Source: Branchiostoma floridae
Taxonomy: Eukaryota > Chordata > Leptocardii > Amphioxiformes > Branchiostomatidae
Direction of reading: 5' to 3'
NCBI RefSeq assembly: GCF_000003815.2
Contig: NC_049983.1
Span: 10,285,453 to 10,349,452, forward strand
Length of the DNA: 64,000 bases
In this document: piece by piece, positions 23,242 to 35,978 of the stretch
Position numbering within the stretch: the stretch's first letter is position 1
How the letters are laid out: every line of letters begins with the position of its first letter
The notes under the pieces: model-generated
Database searches by the model: none
What the model saw: only the letters and a program-made list of their open reading frames with translations
What the model was told of the DNA's origin: nothing
Translations under genes and position numbers: made by a program

Positions 23242-23377
23242 GACTCCCCGAGGCGGGAACTGGCACCGTCCGGTGAGTGACCCCAGGCTCGACCCTCGTG
23301 CGAAGGCCAGATCGAGATCCAGGTCCGCAGCGTTCAATCTCAGTCAGGGAGCGCGGATCTGTCGAAGAGATAATCCT
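23242..23377 (-). other. Possible 5' untranslated part of the GATA exon
   Basis: Upstream of the ATG on the minus strand, cctgtttcacag forms a plausible splice acceptor, so the exon could start at 23377. Noncoding first exons are usual in GATA2/3 genes. Two WGATAR motifs (AGATAA and AGATAG) lie close to this acceptor, between 23367 and 23400. Confidence 0.35.
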
Positions 23378-23985
23378 CTGTGAAACAGGTCCTATCTGTG
23401 ATCACAACTTCGTATAACAATAAATCAACAATATCAACAGAAGTGCTCACAATTACAAGACACAAAAGTATAAGACCCGCTCTGACAAAGGGAGACATGC
23501 CAACCACCTATATCCAAACATATCAGCGATCTCGACAACAAATGACACATACAGAGCACACAACGAGAGGTATTTCCCCTACATCGTCCAACTTTTCGGG
23601 CAAATATCAGATCTAATTGGTACGATAAGACAAAGTTTGGCAGGCCGTTGTTGTCTGACGTGCGGGCCCGATCAGCTGGGCCTAAGCAAGCGGCCCGATA
23701 CAGTGTTTACATCCACTACGGTAGTTGACAAAGTGGCGTATAGCGGGGTCAAGCGTGCATACATGGGGAGCGGAGCTCTTGCTGCGGCGCCTCGGCGGGA
23801 CTGCGATCACTCTCCGAAGGAGGCTGGCACCAAGTATCGTTGCTGGCGGGACCGTGCGCACGCTGGTGCTGCGACCTCGTGTGTGACCAGCAAACAAGAA
23901 GGCGTTTGTTGCAAACTTCTTTTTCGGCACATTCTCCCGCAATGTTGGCGCCAGTCGGCTCAGAGCTATAGACAGGCACGGCGCG
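23378..23985. other. Sequence between GATA exon and promoter candidate
   Basis: About 600 bp, becoming more GC-rich to the right. It would be first intron or 5' untranslated sequence of the GATA gene if the promoter candidate is correct. No coding feature is recognised. Confidence 0.5.
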
Positions 23986-24092
23986 TCGCGCCTACTAATG
24001 ACCAATCATGAGCCCTATTAGATTGTTGATTTTGACGTTACGGCGGCGGGCCTCCTGACAGCCCCGCCCCGATTGGCCAGAAAAGTAAACAG
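23986..24092 (-). promoter_or_regulatory. CCAAT / GC-box / CRE promoter candidate
   Basis: Read on the minus strand, GGCCAATCGGGGCGGGGC gives a CCAAT box immediately followed by a GC box. Then comes a CGTAACGTCA (CRE-like) sequence, and then ATGATTGGTCATT, an inverted CCAAT. The arrangement fits a TATA-less promoter transcribing leftward toward the GATA exon 0.75 kb away. The transcription start is not determined, and the assignment is an inference. Confidence 0.4.
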
Positions 24093-26170
24093 GCAATTCA
24101 TCAACTCCTCCTGTCACTCAAAAGAAAAGCCAGAAATTAGCATTAGCGATTGTGATCGCCAAACCCGCACGTGAGAGTAGAACAGTTCACCTCGTTTCAT
24201 TTTCAAGAATATCAGACAAGTGCGGGTATTTCCCCCAGCACATATATGTCAGACCACAGGACAGCAAATGTATTTACACTGCACACTATTTGTTTGTGTA
24301 GTAGGGGGCCGAAGTAATCAAACACTGCGAACTCTTATCAGCCAAATTATCTCCGAGGACTTTACTGAAGATTATATTTGGATTTCTCACATTATTCCCT
24401 CTTCAACGGGCTTTGTGGCCGCCAACACCCCCTAAATTGAGCCCAGATTCCGTCACAAAAAACTTCCTCCGGCAAGTGACCCCGAAGCGAGTCCATAAAC
24501 TCACCAGCCAACAGCGTGAGGAGTCGTGAATGCACTTTTGATGAACTCCACGGTGTCAGAAATGGATCACCAAAAAAAAGTCGCACCACGATAAACTTTC
24601 GTGTGTTTTGGTGTGTAGATCGGTATCGGGACGTGCCACAATGATTACTTTACAACAATCGGGGCAAGTGCGAATTGGCCCCTCTCCACGTGCCACAATG
24701 TAGATAAGCTGTGTAGGAGATGGTTATCCCGGCCGCAAACGGAGGAAAAGACTCCAAGTTTTCTTGAAGTGGGTCTCAGTGGTAGGTTGGAGGTGTATAG
24801 AGTGTGGTGTGTGTGTGGCGGCTCCACTACGCTGGCGGTGGCAGGCCAAAAACTCTATATCGCCTTAGGGATGTCCGTTTGGTTTCTACTCACACATTCG
24901 ATTGACAGAGTGTAATTGGGCGATATCCTCGTCGCTTTTGAAGCACTGCGCTTCTTTACATACCCAGCCACACTGACGCCAGCTTCGTGACGTCACGAGA
25001 AAGGTAAATAAGACGGCCCAAGGAGCCCGTAAAAAACTTTTTCGAACAGAGAGACGGAGAAAAAATATACGAGCGCGCGTGATGTAAGAAGAAGTAAAGT
25101 GGCTGTAACTGAACGCAATTCTTTCTACCAATTAGTCGGAAAATGTCACAGCGTGATAAAGGTGATAAATCAAATCAAGGAAGAAACATTTGGTATTTGG
25201 AAATGAGATGTCACACGGGGAAGCCTTTTCCCCCGATGTAATTGAATGGAGGAATATTAGCAGAATTAGATTTCCCCCCTCCACGGAAAGAGCAACGCAA
25301 AGCGTGATGATTTCGTTAGGACCCAAACGACATAATTGCGTTACGATAACCTTTCCCGGGCTAATGTATGTTTGAAACACTGATAATCGAGCCATTAGCG
25401 TTTCTGAATGAGAGAAGGCGGATTTTGCTCGCCCAAGTTAGCAGCGATCTCGGCTCACAAATGATAGCCACGGGCCAGGCGCGCGTATAAAGCTCGGTGC
25501 AAGTACCCGACCTTTTCAGGCAGTTGTTGTCGCGGGTAGTAATCACCGCCCGGCTTGTCGTAAGGCAACCCCAAGGTCCGCGCTAGTTTTTACCCGTGAC
25601 CCGCGTCCACTAGAACATGCGCGGCCACAAGCCCACCAAATCCCAGGCGGGGAGGAGCGTACAAGCCGTGGCTCGCAGGCGAAACGCAACACCGCGGCGG
25701 GGCTTTACACCCAGCCGGGCTGGTGACTCCGCACGGAGATAGTGTCCTACGGTGACAGGGATTTCCCAGCTAATTCTGCAGCGATTCGGAGCGCAAAGCT
25801 CCGCGGGCGACGCGCAGATCTTTTACGGTGCACAGATGGTCCGATTACCGTGGGTTTTAGCTCGGCGCGATTTTTGACGGGGCCTCGGCGCGGGTAGACG
25901 AGGTGACGCGCGGTGTGTCGGCACTGTGATTCGACACAGATGGTCCCCTTGTCAAAATGTTGTGTAATCGCAGAAGGGGATTTGTCAAGACGAGCCAATA
26001 ATAACGCCAAGGCGAAGTCAAAAGCTGTTGAATATCGCACTAGTAGTGATAGACGACCACTTCTATAACTCAAGTTCTGGGCGAAGTGGCGTCGAGTTTT
26101 CTGAAGAAGTTTCTGAAGAAGTTGTAAGTTACTCAAGAGATTGCTTGTGATTGTAAGATTCATCAGTGGA
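24093..26170. other. Upstream flank of GATA gene, moderately GC-rich
   Basis: No protein-coding gene recognised. A perfect consensus CRE (TGACGTCA, inside cgTGACGTCAcg) lies at 24988-24995. A forward TATAAA occurs in gcgcgcgtataaagctc near 25485. acgtgccacaatg occurs twice at about 24632 and 24689. These could be distal or alternative promoter elements, but nothing here decides it. Confidence 0.45.
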
Positions 26171-29100
26171 ATAACTTTTAGATAAACCTATTAATGGAGT
26201 GTTGTGTTTTTACTCACATAAACAATATCAATCACGGAATAAAGAAAAAAAGATTATGTTAATGAAAGACGATTACGTCTTTTAGTTTCAACAGCATATG
26301 TGACAAGATTTTATTAATTTTCAATAGAACATTATTTTGCAAGACGGATATTGAAAGTGTCATTGCTGCACATTTGGTGTTATTATTCAATTTGATATAA
26401 AAGTATTTTAAAAACCTAAATAGGAAGGAAAAGACAAATGACCCTCTTTCTTATTACATAGCAAAGCTGCGCTTATAAAAACAGAACAAATTCAAGACAC
26501 ACATAGACTACATAATCCATTTATAATAGTAGACTACTCCTCAGAACCAAAATATTTGTGTTCAGACAACTCAAAATAAACAGGTTCTGTGACTGATTCA
26601 TAATGGTCTTCAACTGGCCCAAATTAAATTGAATAAAACAATACATACAAGGCGCAATTTCTTAATTGAGTCATCAAGTATAATAACTGGATTTAGTTTT
26701 TGGAGACACGAAGAGAAGTGTGTGAACAACCGTCTGAGAAGTATCTAAATGAAGAAAGGCAGGTCAGCATAATCAGTTTTTCACACCTTTGTGATAGTTG
26801 TCACAACCAAATTGGATTTTCCAAAGCGAGCCACTTGCTGTTGTATAAAGTTACGCGAAATGTTTGAGAAAGCTGCAGTAGCTATGGGCAGTCCTGGGTT
26901 CCAATCCAACTTTGTGCGATTTTTTTCCAGCGTTTTCAATGTGTTTTTTTTTCAGTTGGGTCTCAAAAAAAAGGGAAAAAGGGGCTAAATTTTCCCTACC
27001 GTTGGTAATACTTTTAGAGTAAATTTCATTTGTCTGGTAAGAATTACAGATACAATCTAACATATTGATATGATTTTCATTTATCATTTTGTCCACCTAT
27101 CCTTTCATAGAAAACTCATCAACGTGTTTTTTTTCCTTGTTTGAACCACAGAAATGACAGATATGTGACCTTTGGTATTCGGCGTTCTGTGCTTATGATC
27201 AATGTGGGGAGAGAATTTAAGTTACGATACTGTTACAGTAATGCTACAAGACATCAACACAGATTGAAACGGGGTATAAAACATGGAAACGATACAGAGA
27301 CGTGTTAGGCACACACAGTTCGGTATCCATAAACGTCCTTAGCTCTCTCATGCCATGCTACTTTCCTAAAAGAGGTACACAAATTGGAGCATATTGTAAA
27401 ATAATACGATGAATTTATGAATCATTAGAGGAGTCGTGGGGTTTTAAAAAAGTACTTACAGATTAACAGGAAAAGAGTGTTGGCGCCTGAGGACCAGAGA
27501 CAACAATGTTAAGCTAATGTCCAGTGAATCCTTCTAAACGGAACCCTGACAAAAAGTCCGTTTCGCCCGGGGACAAGAAGAGAAGATTACATTCCTCGGT
27601 AAAAAAAAGTAGCGCCTCCCAGGAAAGCCCTATGTCTGAGTATCTTAATCAACACGGACAAGGTTCATTGAAGTTGCCTTATCAAACGCTGCTGTAGGTA
27701 ATTTAATACAGAGACGTGGAGTTTGACTACATGGTTGATAACCTAAGCTCACCCCGAAATAACCTAGGAGAATAGCGCCCCCCACGACACCTGTTGAGAC
27801 GGTGGTACAACCGTGCCGTGCGTATCTCTATTGCTGACACAAGTCTATCTTTATGAAGACAGATCTAGCCGTACCTGATAGCGGGGCAGGTGTGCAGTAC
27901 GTGGCCGTTACGTCCGTAAAAAAACAAGGCCGGAGAGGGTAGCTTTGATGTACGGCCTCTGTACCCGTGCGGTGCCCAGCCCCGTCCCCTAGCCGTGGAC
28001 CTATGGATCTCTGCCGAGATAAGGGGCCACGCAATGCCCGCCCTCTACCGACGGATTGACCGCTCCGTAATGAAATGGCATAATGCATGGACCCTGGCTC
28101 ACCCCGCGTTCACGCGCCCAGCCACCGGTATTGATCGAGAAGTAAGTAAGGAAAATTCGATTTCCGCAGCTCCTCCATGACTATCGCTTGCGTCACAGGC
28201 CGCGGCCTATACCCCCCATGTTTACTGCGAGGCGACCGCAGTTGTTTACTCCTATTATTCCCCAAAACCACGCGTCCTCCAGTCTACAGAAAGCTACCAG
28301 GTCACACAGGGACCTTGGACGTAAAACCGTAACGCACACTAATCAGGTTTTGAACGGAGATTCTGGAGATTTCGTTTCGAGATTTTTAACTAATTTTCCC
28401 ACCGTGCCTCCTGTAATAGGCTTACAGTGTCAGAACGTGTTCGCGTGTTTTTAGAGACAGGATAGTTTTCTACCATCGCTAAACCAAGAATCAATTGTCC
28501 CAAACTGCGAATTGAATCAGGAAGGAATAACCACACACTCGTCTAGAACAAAGAATCTGTTAACTTTGTACCCCAAACACTAGGGGAAGACGAAGTGCAC
28601 TTCGCTGTAGATTGTACTACATATGTTAATGATAGAAATGTCTTATTCAGTCATATACAAAGTAGATTCGAATTCCCTCACGTTAGACATACGAGTAGAA
28701 TTGAAAATATTATATTTCTCATAAGTTTTGACAAACCGATTTTTGCTAGACCCACACATTTTCACCATTACCAAGAAGCGAGAAGATGCTGAACTTCTAC
28801 ACTAAACTACATCTTGGCGTGTATCATGTATGTTTTGTCTTTGTTGTGACATGTACGTATTAGCGCGGTTGGGCAAAAATGTAGGGTAAAATGTCTGAAA
28901 AATCCGAAATTCAAGCAGCCATTTGGAATACGTTGAAGGTCAATTTAGGTAACTTGAAGTGACATGAACAATTTCGGTGACATGTCTTTACATGATTAAT
29001 AGCAAAACAGAACAACAAACATTGCACACGGACAATTGCACATGTTCGTACAGTTAAATCAACCATGCATTTCACCTATGTTCGGTTTTGTTCGTGCTCT

Positions 29101-29675
29101 GATGTGGAAAGACCTTTAATTTGCGGCTTCTAATGTGTCTGTATATATCTTTATGGGTTTCAGTCTCAATTTACTATATCGCTGCACATTTTCAAATGTT
29201 TCTCAATAGCAAAAAAGTTCATAAATATAAACAAGAAAACGCGGTAATAGGTAATATTATTGATTCCATAGTATGATTGATTTTTGTATCGGCTAATGTG
29301 CTAGTATGACTGCACAGCGGAATGATGGAATGACCACAAATTTATGTGTTCCTACGTGTTTGCATTTATTTGAAGGGGTTCAAAACACTGTGCCCATGTT
29401 TTCGTGATATGAAAAAGAAATTTACAAAGAATCTATGATTGAAAAAGATCATAAATACAAAAAAATATGATTTGATTTCGTAAGTTGCTGTTGTTTTAAC
29501 TTGTAGTACCTAGTGACACTAAGGCAGCAAGTTTCCTCGCTGTTCCTTTGGTCGCTGGAAAAATAGTAGAAATTGGCCAAATAAGACAGAAACGCGCCAG
29601 AGGAGTTAGATGGCCGAGGAGTACAGTTTGCGACGTAAGGCTAGCACCTCCCCGAACACGGGACCCCCATTTTAC
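26171..29675. other. Intergenic stretch, AT-rich
   Basis: 3.5 kb without a recognisable gene or RNA. A homopolymer-rich patch near 26930-26985 (T and A runs) is the only obvious low-complexity feature. The part at 27780-28200 is more GC-rich but shows no coding similarity. Confidence 0.55.
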
Positions 29676-29836
29676 TAATCTCCAAGCAGATCCTACAATG
29701 GCATAAGATAGTACCCAGTTGAAACTGGCCAAGGAGTGTAGTCAGCCAAAAGGTGTCCATTTGCCTTAAGCCAGCTTCACTCCTTTGCCAGCTTTTGATA
29801 CTATCTTATGCTACCGTAAGATCTGCTTGGAGATTA
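29676..29836. mobile_element. 161-bp palindromic MITE-like element
   Basis: The outer arms, taatctccaagcagat at the left and its reverse complement at the right, match at 34 of 38 positions and continue inward at lower identity (actggccaaggagtg against the complement of cactcctttgccagc). Nearly the whole element can fold into one hairpin. No coding capacity. A foldback or MITE type is inferred from shape alone. Confidence 0.75.
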
Positions 29837-32800
29837 CATTTTACATCCCTCCCGAAAGACATGTGCAGCCCCAACCAAGATGCCCTTCCCATGATTTCAT
29901 AAGGCCGTTGATACATATAAAAATGCACAGCACGAAGCTCGTTTCTCCAGCAAATTGTTTGAGACGTACTCCGACCTTTCCGTTCTTCCCCAGGCCCCAG
30001 GGGAGCGTCTGCCCGGCATGTCTGGGGGGTTGGGGCATTACTCTGTCGCTCGCGATAAAAAACAACCTGGCGCGCAAAGGTCCAAATCTCACTTTGCCCT
30101 ACTTGGATTGCGCTACCGTAGTTTTTGACTTGTGATAGTTCTATCGTTACATGCTGGCACTTCTCAAAGTGTATTGAACTTGACTAGGACTGAGTCGTAG
30201 ATCAAGTTAAGTTTGCGCATTGCCTTGGAGGATGACTTTGTTGATATGTATGTAAGTTATATATGTACGTTTGAATATAAGTATGTATTGTTTGCAGTGG
30301 AAGAAAAGAATGAAGAAAAAAACGGTATAGAAAAGCAGGCAACACTAAGTTGATAATAGAGCAATCAGACATTTGACTTAACATTTCTAACAAGACCTAA
30401 CCTCATTTTGTTCATGGCAATCCATCCATAGCTTCTTGAATTAGAATGCAAAATCACACAATACATACATAGATACCTAGATACATGCAAACATAAAACG
30501 CTACCGAAAACATAACCTTCTTTAATAGCGAAGGTAAGTAGCCTTTTTTTCAATACGTGTGTTTTCATTGTAATACTTTTCGAGCAGAGGTTGTGCTGCG
30601 CTTTTTTACGTTTTTATGCGTTTTTGTCGGGCTTTCTATTTTGTACCGTTTTCTTCATGATGTCTCGCGGCCTTCAATGGAGAGTATGTTTTCATGAATT
30701 ACCTTTCTAAAACATTGATGACTGTTTAAGTGAACCGCGCATTGTTACAGTATGGCGAGAAAACAGCATATGCTTCGCGCGATCAAAAGGGCAAGTGTCT
30801 CGCAAAATAATAGAGACCCATCTGTCCCGCTCACACCCAAATCTCTGCGAGGGGGAACATCATCATCTTTATGGACTCCCCCCTCTCTGTGGGCGGGCGC
30901 CAACAGGGCAAATGTCAGTATTTCCGGACTTGCGCAGATGACCCAGTTTTAGTGCCCTCAGAATGCTTAGGTAGGCTTGGGAAAAGTGGCTGTAAAATTG
31001 TTTTTCTTGGGATATGTTTGGAATTTGGGGGTGCATCTTATAGGCAAGGGTTGTAGCTTCTATATTGTGTTGAAAAAACAGATTTTTAGTGATATTTGTG
31101 GTTGCAGTAGGCCTTAGAAGTTAGGTGTTTTGGTGTTGTTTACATGCAGTGAAAGGGGGTGAAAAGGTCTCCCACCTATGTTTTCATGGCGTATAATATG
31201 ATTCCGCCGTAAATTTTTTCCCTTTTTTGTCGTTAAATTACTCTTCAGAGGTCGGACAACCTTGCCAATGTGAGTTTTTCATGTTCTAAAAGTCAGGTAG
31301 GTGATTTTTGACAGCCTCTTTCTCCCATGATTCCCATTGTTAAGAATATGCATAGGAAATATTGAAATTTAGCCCCAACATCGCCCCACGTTCCCAACAC
31401 CGTCCCCTCAAATCAAACCGCCATTACGCCGCCTAGTTGACATCCCCTGCAGTTCACTATTCAGGGTTTACCGCGAGGAGGGGGCACTGCCGATACTGCG
31501 AACGGCGGGTGTACTGTACTACAAGGGGAGTCTGAATGGGCTGACGATATTATCAGGTACTTATGACCAAGGGAGAAGTCGTCTGACCTAAAACCACCCA
31601 ACTGTCTCCACACATAACCTCATCCTTCTGATGGAGAAAAATGCTTTGACTTCACTGTATGCTTGATATTTCTGTTAGCTATTACGTGTATGTATAGACT
31701 CTATATGAATGGTTTTAACATTGACAAACAACACTTAACTATTGCAGTCATACGACTGAGTTGCGTTGAAATACATTGAATACAATTTTCGTACACGCTA
31801 CTACACAGTATCAAGGGTTGAAAAGTGTAAATATAAAATGAATATGGTAGTTTTTCGGGAATAATTGCAATCTATCATTTACTATAAGTATCATGAAAGA
31901 CCTATTAGCCCTGTGGTCCTATGAATGAAGTACATCAATACAATACAAACAGAGAAACTACAGAATAACGACACTAAAATGCATAAAAAGACACAAAGCC
32001 ATGTAGTGTGAAGATGCTATACAAGATACGAGACGGGCGTGTCTATGGCGTGACCTAATGCCACGGTTAATATGCAAATTGTAAATGTATAGACCGTTGA
32101 AGAGTATACATCATGATAAGAATATAGGTTTCAAAAACAAGTCTAGGGCGTGGTTGTAGTATCAGTGTCGGACAGGCGTCCGTTTATTTGGGTAAACAAC
32201 ACGATATGCTGTTGTTGTTGTGTACTATAAGTGTTATGGAATATCTGTAAGACGAACCATATATAGTATTACGTATGCTGTCGGCTGTATACACTGGCGC
32301 CGCCTGCATGGGGAAATATTCCGTGGCCTTGTTCCAGAGTGGGGTAGCAACTATATCAATTACGTGGCTGTCAACAATAGAAGTATTGTGGAATTGTTAA
32401 GGTTGGGTTGCAGACCGTAACCGCGATGGCTCTCTGCCCTATGATTTCCGAATTGAAACATTCTATTGTGTGCCAAAGCAGAGGATGTCATTTTGAAGGC
32501 ATGAAAATCGAGTTAAAATGAATCGTTACGAAATTACTGAATGTCGAATAAGAAGATTGGGGACACAAATAGATAGACGTATGAACCAAGGTCATCCACT
32601 TATATGATAACGTTCAAAGCTAGTACGCCAACGTACAAAAGCAAGGCCTACAATGTGTACTCTTATTTGCGACTTCCATAAATTGACACAACTGCATAAG
32701 ATAAAATTCACTCCTTATTTCTGTTCAAGTCACCTAATAAGGCTTTTCAATGTCTTGTAAATCGTTCTAATCTATAGGTACACCCGATGATCATATCTTG

Positions 32801-34017
32801 GAGTCTTAAAACTATAGTTGCCAATAGCAAATTTGTTAACATATCTAAGATGTGGTTTCTTCTTTTTTTCGTGTAGATGACGAGTAGAGGCGTTTTATTG
32901 CAGAAGTTTGCAATCTGAACGTTTATGGTAATGGAGCTCATGCTCACTTTCCATGAAAATTATAATTTTGTAAGCAACCATTACATTTCCAAACCGGAGC
33001 CCGGCCCGGCTGTTTATGGAAGCGGGAAAAAAAGAAATGTATACCAAGGACGTTACATCGTCCTTGTGTATACGTATAGATATGCACAAATGATGCTCAT
33101 GACTATTCTCTTTGCGTCTTGGGTATAGTTTGGTGTAATTTTTATTATAGAGCTGTTTGAAGAAGCCATCAAATTCCACCCAAATTTCGTCACATTCACT
33201 GACAAAAAGATACTTCTCCTTCTAAAATCACAAAACCTACACATAGAAAAGGTGAGATCTTTTGTCTTCCACCGCGTCCGAAAAAGAAGTCGAACCCAAT
33301 AACCCAGGATTTAGAGTTAGCTTTCAAACTAGAGTAGACACTTGTGATATTGTTTTTTTTTACTCTGTTTGAATCATGTAACCTGCAGTTAGCCTACTGG
33401 CAAGAATTTGCAATAAACCTATGATTTATCCTACTTTTCGTTCCCGAAAGCTGACCGGCCAGGTTTGGAAGTGTGGCCTAAAACATCTTCCCACATCGCA
33501 GGCGAGTCTGACTGGGAGCTGTCAGGCGTGACCTCTCTACTGATGGTTGCCCTCTAGTCTGGAGATCTTCTCGGCATTAAGAGTCATCCCCAGTGAAAGA
33601 CTACACATTCACTGACAACTCCTGACGAAACCCAGCTCAGTGCACATTGTCAAGCGCTCCTCTTGACAAGGGCCCACCCTGCTGTACTGTCGCCCCGGGG
33701 GTTTCTGATTCTTATACTCAGCTCTGCTTGTCTGGGTTTGATACCCGGCTGAGTTGTGTTCTCCTTACATACTCTCTTTATGTATAGCACATGTCCTGAG
33801 CTACCATTGTTGCTTTATGGTACAGCTTTATACCCCCTTTCTAGAACGGCGCTCTCACCGCGCTCTCTCTGCGATCTCAATTCTGACAGATCACTCAACG
33901 AATTGCATAGAAAAAAGGAATCTTTTAAACGCTTTGTGTTTTGTTGTCTTTTTCAGTCACACTTTTAAATTTCGTATGATATATCTAGCTACAGTATGAA
34001 ATGAAATGTTAGATACA
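29837..34017. other. Intergenic stretch
   Basis: 4.2 kb with no recognised gene. At 33841-33882 the segment ctctctctgcgatctcaatt resembles one arm of the palindrome at 34092-34140 and may be a decayed end of the same repeat family. Otherwise I see nothing. Confidence 0.5.
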
Positions 34018-34140
34018 TCCGTTTTAGGTCGCAGTGAGAGCACAGTGCGATCGCCATCTAGTGGAAAAGAGGACTTACACTAAAGCCCGTATTCCACTAG
34101 ACGGTGATCGCTCTGCGTCCTCTCTGCGACCTAAATTGGA
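34018..34140. mobile_element. 123-bp inverted-repeat element (MITE-like)
   Basis: Arms 34018-34066 and 34092-34140 are inverted copies matching at 40 of 49 positions, joined by a 25-bp spacer. The arms contain ttaggtcgcag and tctagtggaa. No coding capacity. Confidence 0.75.
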
Positions 34141-34720
34141 TTTGTGCACACCTTGACTTTATAATTGGAATATCATGCAAAATGTAAAAGTATGACTGAA
34201 AAGACAACAAAACATGAGAAGCGCAAAAAGATCTTTTTTTTTCATCTATGAAAATTCGTTGTGCGATGTATCAAATTTGATTTGGCAGCGTGGTCACAGT
34301 GAAGTCTCCGGCCTGTTGGAACGTTGGTGCTACATACAGTAGTGCCAGTGATATAATAACAGATTGTACACGTAGAGATTCTCTCAGTAACATTTTAAGG
34401 TTAGAATAAGACAAACAAAACAACGTCAAGGTTATCAGTATTGGCACCGAGTCAAAATGAATGACACGAAGGAGTAGGTCTAGGAACGTTGTGATTGTTT
34501 TGGACAAATGTCAATGCATTTTTCCGGTTTACGAGTACAATTCGCACAACACTTAAAACATGCGCACATATTCAAGATAAGCACTGTTGCAATGTTGTTC
34601 TGTTTATTTCATAAAAAGCAATATAAAACTATATGTGATGGTTACAAAATGTTCAGGCTCCGTTATTAGCTATTTCATTTGACTTTCCTTGGTTTTGACC
34701 AATATCATATTAAGAGAGCA

Positions 34721-34907
34721 TCGCTAAAAACTATCACACCAACTATTTGATTCTATATCTATATCAAATGTTGTAAATATGCTGGTAGACAATGCGAACA
34801 TATATCAATAAGGAGAAATACTAAAATACTTGCATATGACTATATACCAACTCTTGGTGGCAATTTCAAGAGAGCTGTGAGACAGTTGGTGTGATAGTTT
34901 TTAGCGA
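34721..34907. mobile_element. 187-bp MITE with inverted ends
   Basis: The left end, tcgctaaaaactatcacacc at 34721, is mirrored by ggtgtgatagtttttagcga ending at 34907. The inner part is AT-rich. The right end abuts, after one base, another copy of the same end in opposite orientation. Confidence 0.8.
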
Positions 34908-34908
34908 A

Positions 34909-34972
34909 TCGCTAAAAACTGTCACACCAACTGTCTAATTATATGTCTATATCAAGTTGTTTAAATGAAACG
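34909..34972. mobile_element. Second MITE end, head-to-head with the first
   Basis: From 34909 the sequence again reads tcgctaaaaactgtcacacc and follows the left end of the neighbouring element for about 55 bp (shared tctatatcaa). Together 34880-34936 is a palindrome with 28-bp arms (one mismatch) around a single central base. No matching far end was found to the right, so this is a solo or truncated end. Confidence 0.75.
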
Positions 34973-35139
34973 ATTAGGCTTAGGCTTATCTGTCTGTGGC
35001 CAGGCGAATGTTTGTTACTAAGCCTCTAGGACAGAAGCAGCGAGAGTAGGTCAGTGGAGAAATGTTTGCTGATTAAACGTTAATATGTTGGTTTGTATGT
35101 AAATGAATTCAACTCTAAAGGGGATAGTTTTCACCTGTA

Positions 35140-35610
35140 GGACTAGTAGAATATCATGCTAATTACATTGTAGGTTGACTTCGCGCAGTTTTTGCCTCGT
35201 GTAAATCGGCCCTAAATATTGTACTATGATGATCTATGATGAGAGACATATTCATTGCAGACGCTTATCGTTCATAACACTTGAAAGAGAAATTGTAACT
35301 TCATAAGCAGCAGTATAATACCATGCTAATTGGGATAAAAGTCTCACATTGGTAAACAAATCTTAATATTGTACTAATGCTATGATTCAACAATTATTGC
35401 AGACGTTCACTACATACTGTTCATAAAACTTTGAAGAGAAATTGTTCCTTTGTAAGGAGCGGTATGATATTCTAATTATGTTAAAAGTCTCGTAGTGGTG
35501 AACATGTTTTGATATTTTACAATGATGGGAAACATTTTATTGCAGACGCTCTCCATTCCTAAAAGTTCAAAGAGAATTGTAAATTTGTAAGGACCAGACA
35601 TTCCTTTATG
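35140..35610. repeat. Divergent 143-bp tandem repeat, three copies
   Basis: attgcagacg recurs at 35254, 35396 and 35539 (142 and 143 bp). Each is preceded by a tattgtacta-like or tattttacaa segment and followed by ttcataa...gaagagaaattgt and a gtaagga.cag segment. The copies are well diverged, so this is an old array. Confidence 0.7.
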
Positions 35611-35914
35611 TCCCATAAAAGATCTTGTTACGAACACGTAGCACTTCAAACATGTTTGTACTTTTGTATTCTATTGAATATTTTTAAAAAGTTGCGAACT
35701 GTAATGTCCATCATAAAACTACAGTCAGTGTACTACATTTTGTGATAAGAACTCACCACTATCAGGGATTTGGTGTTATACTTGTGTTCGTACGCATGTC
35801 GGAAGTTGATGGAACAAGATAAAAACGTCACCCGGAATTTGGCAGGTGTTTTTGACAGGGGGATGAGGAAGGAGACACCGAAGGAACCTTCCCATCTTTA
35901 AGGTCTCCACTTCC

Positions 35915-35978
35915 TAATGCCGTGTATCTGACCCAGTGATTGTATGAAGTGGTAGTACATTACAGACACACGGCATTA
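35915..35978. repeat. Hairpin with 11-bp perfect stem
   Basis: taatgccgtgt at 35915-35925 and acacggcatta at 35968-35978 are exact reverse complements separated by 42 bp. It could be a small structured element or a chance inverted repeat; no terminator context exists here. Confidence 0.5.

Noticed and set aside
23242..23337. Longer GATA start at an upstream in-frame ATG
   Set aside because: GATA2/3 proteins begin MEVA; the extra 32 residues are unlike the family and overlap a probable splice acceptor.
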